Assembly (NCBI GenBank): GCA_965227255.1 | Contig: CBDDFS010000007.1 | Location: 17,785-81,784 of the forward strand | DNA: 64,000 nucleotides | Direction of reading: 5' to 3' | DNA from: CBDDFS01 sp965227255 | GTDB taxonomy: Bacteria > Bacteroidota > Bacteroidia > Flavobacteriales_E > Vicingaceae | Shown here: piece after piece, positions 62,150 to 64,000 of the stretch | How positions within the stretch are numbered: position 1 is the first letter of the stretch | How the letters are laid out: every line of letters starts with the position of its first letter | Notes under the pieces: model-generated | What the model was told of the DNA's origin: nothing | The model's database searches: none | What the model saw: only the letters and a program-made list of their open reading frames with translations | Made by a program: the position numbers and the translations under genes

Positions 62150-63148
62150 ATGCACATGCAATCCGGAAATATCAGCAAGAAGATGATCGGCATACAGCGG
62201 ATGGTTCTTCTCGTCGGAATCATGCTTATGATCGTAAAGACCATAGCCTATGTGATCACACATTCCAATGTCATTCTCACCGATGCCCTGGAATCACTCA
62301 TCAATGTATTGGCCGGAGCACTAGCGCTTTACAGTTTGATCTATGCTTCCCGTCCAAAAGATAAAAGTCATCCTTATGGTCATGGAAAAATCGAATTCCT
62401 TTCCGCAAGCATCGAAGCCGCTCTGATCATTTCTGCCGGTTTCATCATGATTGTAAAAGCAGCTTACAATCTGGTCTATCCACAAGAAATTTCTTCAATA
62501 GATATAGGGATATATCTTACAGGAGGTGCCGGATTGATCAATTTCATACTTGCATTCATTCTGATTCGAAGTGGAAAACAGAATAATTCCATGGCCATGG
62601 AGGCGGATGGAAAGCATCTTTTGTCGGATGCTTATTCAACTCTGGGAATGATCATTGGATTGGGCATTATTTACTTCACACAACTATTCTGGATCGATAA
62701 TGTGATAGCCATTCTTTTCGGTTCCTTGATCGCCTACACCGGAATAAACATCCTTCGGAAATCCATTCCCGGAATACTGGATGCTTCTGACACAGAGCTG
62801 CTTCAAAAGATGATTGCTTTGCTGGAAAAGAATAGAAAAGAACTTTGGATCGATCTACACAATTTACGGGTGATTAAATATGGATCGGTTTATCATCTCG
62901 ACTGCCATATGACACTTCCATGGTACTTAAAAGTAGAGGATGCGCATGCTGAAATGGTGGAAATGGAGAAACTGATCAGAGAAAATTTTGGGAGCAAAGC
63001 AGAGATGTTCATCCACATAGATCCTTGTAAAGAATCATCCTGCTCAATTTGCTCGGTGAAAGATTGTGATGTTCGAAAGTCTGAATTCAAAGAAAGAATT
63101 GTTTGGGAAATCGACAATGTTCTTGGATCAGAACAACATGGGGATTAA
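62150..63148 (+). CDS. Cation diffusion facilitator (CDF) metal exporter
   Basis: A 332-residue CDF protein exporting Zn2+ or other divalent metals by proton exchange. Six helices carry the metal site: LTDALESLINVLAG in helix 2 and DGKHLLSDAYST in helix 5 (HxxxD), with HPYGHGKIEFLSA between. The cytoplasmic ferredoxin-like domain has YHLDCHMTLPWYL and ends in an unusual Cys-rich stretch (HIDPCKESSCSICSVKDC) that may bind metal. It is the second gene of the antiporter operon. Confidence 0.92.
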   Translation: MHMQSGNISKKMIGIQRMVLLVGIMLMIVKTIAYVITHSNVILTDALESLINVLAGALALYSLIYASRPKDKSHPYGHGKIEFLSASIEAALIISAGFIMIVKAAYNLVYPQEISSIDIGIYLTGGAGLINFILAFILIRSGKQNNSMAMEADGKHLLSDAYSTLGMIIGLGIIYFTQLFWIDNVIAILFGSLIAYTGINILRKSIPGILDASDTELLQKMIALLEKNRKELWIDLHNLRVIKYGSVYHLDCHMTLPWYLKVEDAHAEMVEMEKLIRENFGSKAEMFIHIDPCKESSCSICSVKDCDVRKSEFKERIVWEIDNVLGSEQHGD

Positions 63149-63257
63149 CAAATTTCGATTTGGAATGAATAAGGTGATGAAGTTTATTGTGGTATGCATT
63201 CTCTGCATTGGATTAATCAGCTTAATTGTATATTTGGTAGAAATGCTTATTCAGTGA
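63138..63257 (+). CDS. Possible 39-residue membrane peptide
   Basis: A short frame starting at the ATG at 63138, overlapping the CDF end by 11 bases, encodes MGINKFRFGMNKVMKF and a single transmembrane helix (IVVCILCIGLISLIVYLV) ending EMLIQ. Its position between two membrane-protein genes and the clear helix support it, but the frame is short. Confidence 0.45.
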   Translation: MGINKFRFGMNKVMKFIVVCILCIGLISLIVYLVEMLIQ

Positions 63258-63274
63258 GGGATATTAATAGAAAT

Positions 63275-63478
63275 ATGGGGCAGGATGATAGAGCCTTGCG
63301 TGCATTTATTGCATTCATTATCGGCTTTCTGTTCATTTTCTACATCATCCATAGCTGGTGGGGAAATGTGATCTATTACATCGGACTTTATGCTCTGATC
63401 ACGAGTTACCTTGGATTTGACCCTTTCTATTTCTGGAAGAAGATCACAACTAAATATCCGGATGACGGATTTAGATGA
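63275..63478 (+). CDS. DUF2892/YgaP-type small membrane protein
   Basis: A 67-residue inner-membrane protein. Two helices (ALRAFIAFIIGFLFIFYII; VIYYIGLYALITSYLGF) and the preceding DDRALRAF fit the YgaP-type transmembrane (DUF2892) family, whose members often open with a NxGxxDRxxR segment. Starts elsewhere in the frame upstream are less likely. It is last in the antiporter-CDF run. Function unknown; some family members are fused to rhodanese domains. Confidence 0.8.
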   Translation: MGQDDRALRAFIAFIIGFLFIFYIIHSWWGNVIYYIGLYALITSYLGFDPFYFWKKITTKYPDDGFR

Positions 63479-63605
63479 ATCTAAACCTTCTAAAACTTTT
63501 TCATGATTTTCTTTTGCTAAACAAAGAATCTCCTTCAAATGCAGGGGCTATGAACAACTCGAGGGCATTTGAAAGAGATTCCGTCGTTAACTACGAAGAG
63601 ATGTA

Positions 63606-64000
63606 TCAGATAATGCTGATTCTTTCTGTTTTTAACTGACCATCGATCTGTATATTCAGAAAATACATTCCAGAAGGCAGATCAACATTTAATTGTACAT
63701 TATCATTCATGCCGTTCAAATCGCTTCTCGACCATGTTCTGAGTGTTCTGCCCTGACCGTCGTGAAGTGTTATTCCTTCAAGTGGATTTATTGATCCGGA
63801 AACATTCAGATTGATTACATCACGTGCAGGATTCGGGTAAACAGTGATTTCGGCAGAATTTGAATTCAATTCATTTACTCCAGTTGGCAAAAAATGATTG
63901 CTATTCAGAAAATAGGCAAAGTATCGGTCCTGACCACCGGTGGTTGATATTCTGTGTTCAAGGGCAGCAATTGGAAACGGAATGTTCTCTTTCCAGTATT
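63606..64000 (-). CDS. C-terminal end of a T9SS cargo protein, cut by window edge
   Basis: The minus strand is open to the window edge. The last ~85 residues form a type A T9SS C-terminal sorting domain: AEITVYPNPARDVINLNVSG, ITLHDGQGRTLRTWSR, LPSGMYFLNIQIDGQLKTE and RISII at the end. Upstream residues read YWKENIPFPIAALEHRIS and GGQDRYFAYFLNSN, part of an extracellular domain that cannot be identified from this fragment. The protein should be exported by the T9SS regulated by PorX. Confidence 0.85.
   Translation of the reverse strand, partial: YWKENIPFPIAALEHRISTTGGQDRYFAYFLNSNHFLPTGVNELNSNSAEITVYPNPARDVINLNVSGSINPLEGITLHDGQGRTLRTWSRSDLNGMNDNVQLNVDLPSGMYFLNIQIDGQLKTERISII

Noticed and set aside
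63469..63484. Short palindrome TTTAGA-TGAA-TCTAAA as terminator of the antiporter-CDF operon
   Set aside because: The stem is only six A/T-rich base pairs and no T run follows directly.

Overview
The window looks like chromosomal DNA of a Bacteroidota bacterium, most likely a free-living and possibly marine member of the Cytophagales. The evidence is a fused LpxC/FabZ gene, the type IX secretion (T9SS) regulator PorX, two proteins ending in a T9SS sorting domain, DUF3822 beside rsmD-coaD, moderate AT-richness, and a textbook TTG/TAnnTTTG promoter before rpsT. No rRNA, tRNA, CRISPR array, integrase or transposase was recognised. Several genes appear to start with TTG.

Layout. 1-4.4 kb is a minus-strand lipid A block (lpxD, lpxC/fabZ, lpxA) followed by an ABC ATPase and efp. 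4.6-7.4 kb is a stop-start-coupled trio: HD-domain hydrolase, unknown membrane protein, GNAT. Divergent from it, 7.4-11 kb holds porX, tsaE, an alanine-dehydrogenase homologue and a small anchored protein. 11-14.3 kb is a three-gene ferric iron ABC importer. 14.4-16.1 kb has three small exported proteins, then rpsT with its promoter and terminator. 16.5-19.5 kb has a four-helix-bundle (23S rRNA IVP family) gene, radC, a polysaccharide-deacetylase-like gene and a membrane protein. 19.6-23.75 kb joins a sulfatase, two outer-membrane barrel candidates and a YjjG-type phosphatase. 23.7-28 kb is a minus-strand housekeeping block (rsfS, ftsH, DUF2007, cdsA, psd), with birA divergent. 28.7-34.4 kb holds an SRPBCC protein, pyrE, a Nudix hydrolase, a TlpA-like protein, coaD, rsmD, DUF3822 and a membrane protein. 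34.6-38.2 kb is mostly lineage-specific small exported or membrane proteins, including a lipoprotein whose frame is broken at a 13-base homopolymer and a His/Cys-rich membrane protein.

38-46.6 kb carries two large secreted proteins (a BNR/VPS10-like propeller and a 1667-residue DUF2341/LamG/solenoid T9SS cargo) around a macro-domain gene. 46.9-52.6 kb has two rhodaneses, a coiled-coil lipoprotein, a large DUF3857/transglutaminase-like protein, a second four-helix-bundle gene and a thioredoxin-fold pair. 52.8-57.2 kb has a hybrid histidine kinase with four tandem GAF modules and a convergent lone receiver. 57.4-64 kb has a second sulfatase, TerC, a cation/proton antiporter, a CDF metal exporter, two tiny membrane proteins and the end of another T9SS cargo.

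The most unusual structure is that both four-helix-bundle genes are framed by short tandem arrays in inverted orientation: five GATTCCA units facing four TGGAATC units at 50.8/51.3 kb, and a GATGATGG-type pair at 16.5/16.95 kb. Transcripts of these loci could fold into long stems with the gene in the loop, which is the architecture of the 23S rRNA intervening sequences that gave the family its name. A gene-free zone at 60.6-60.85 kb carries further 7/14-base tandem arrays.
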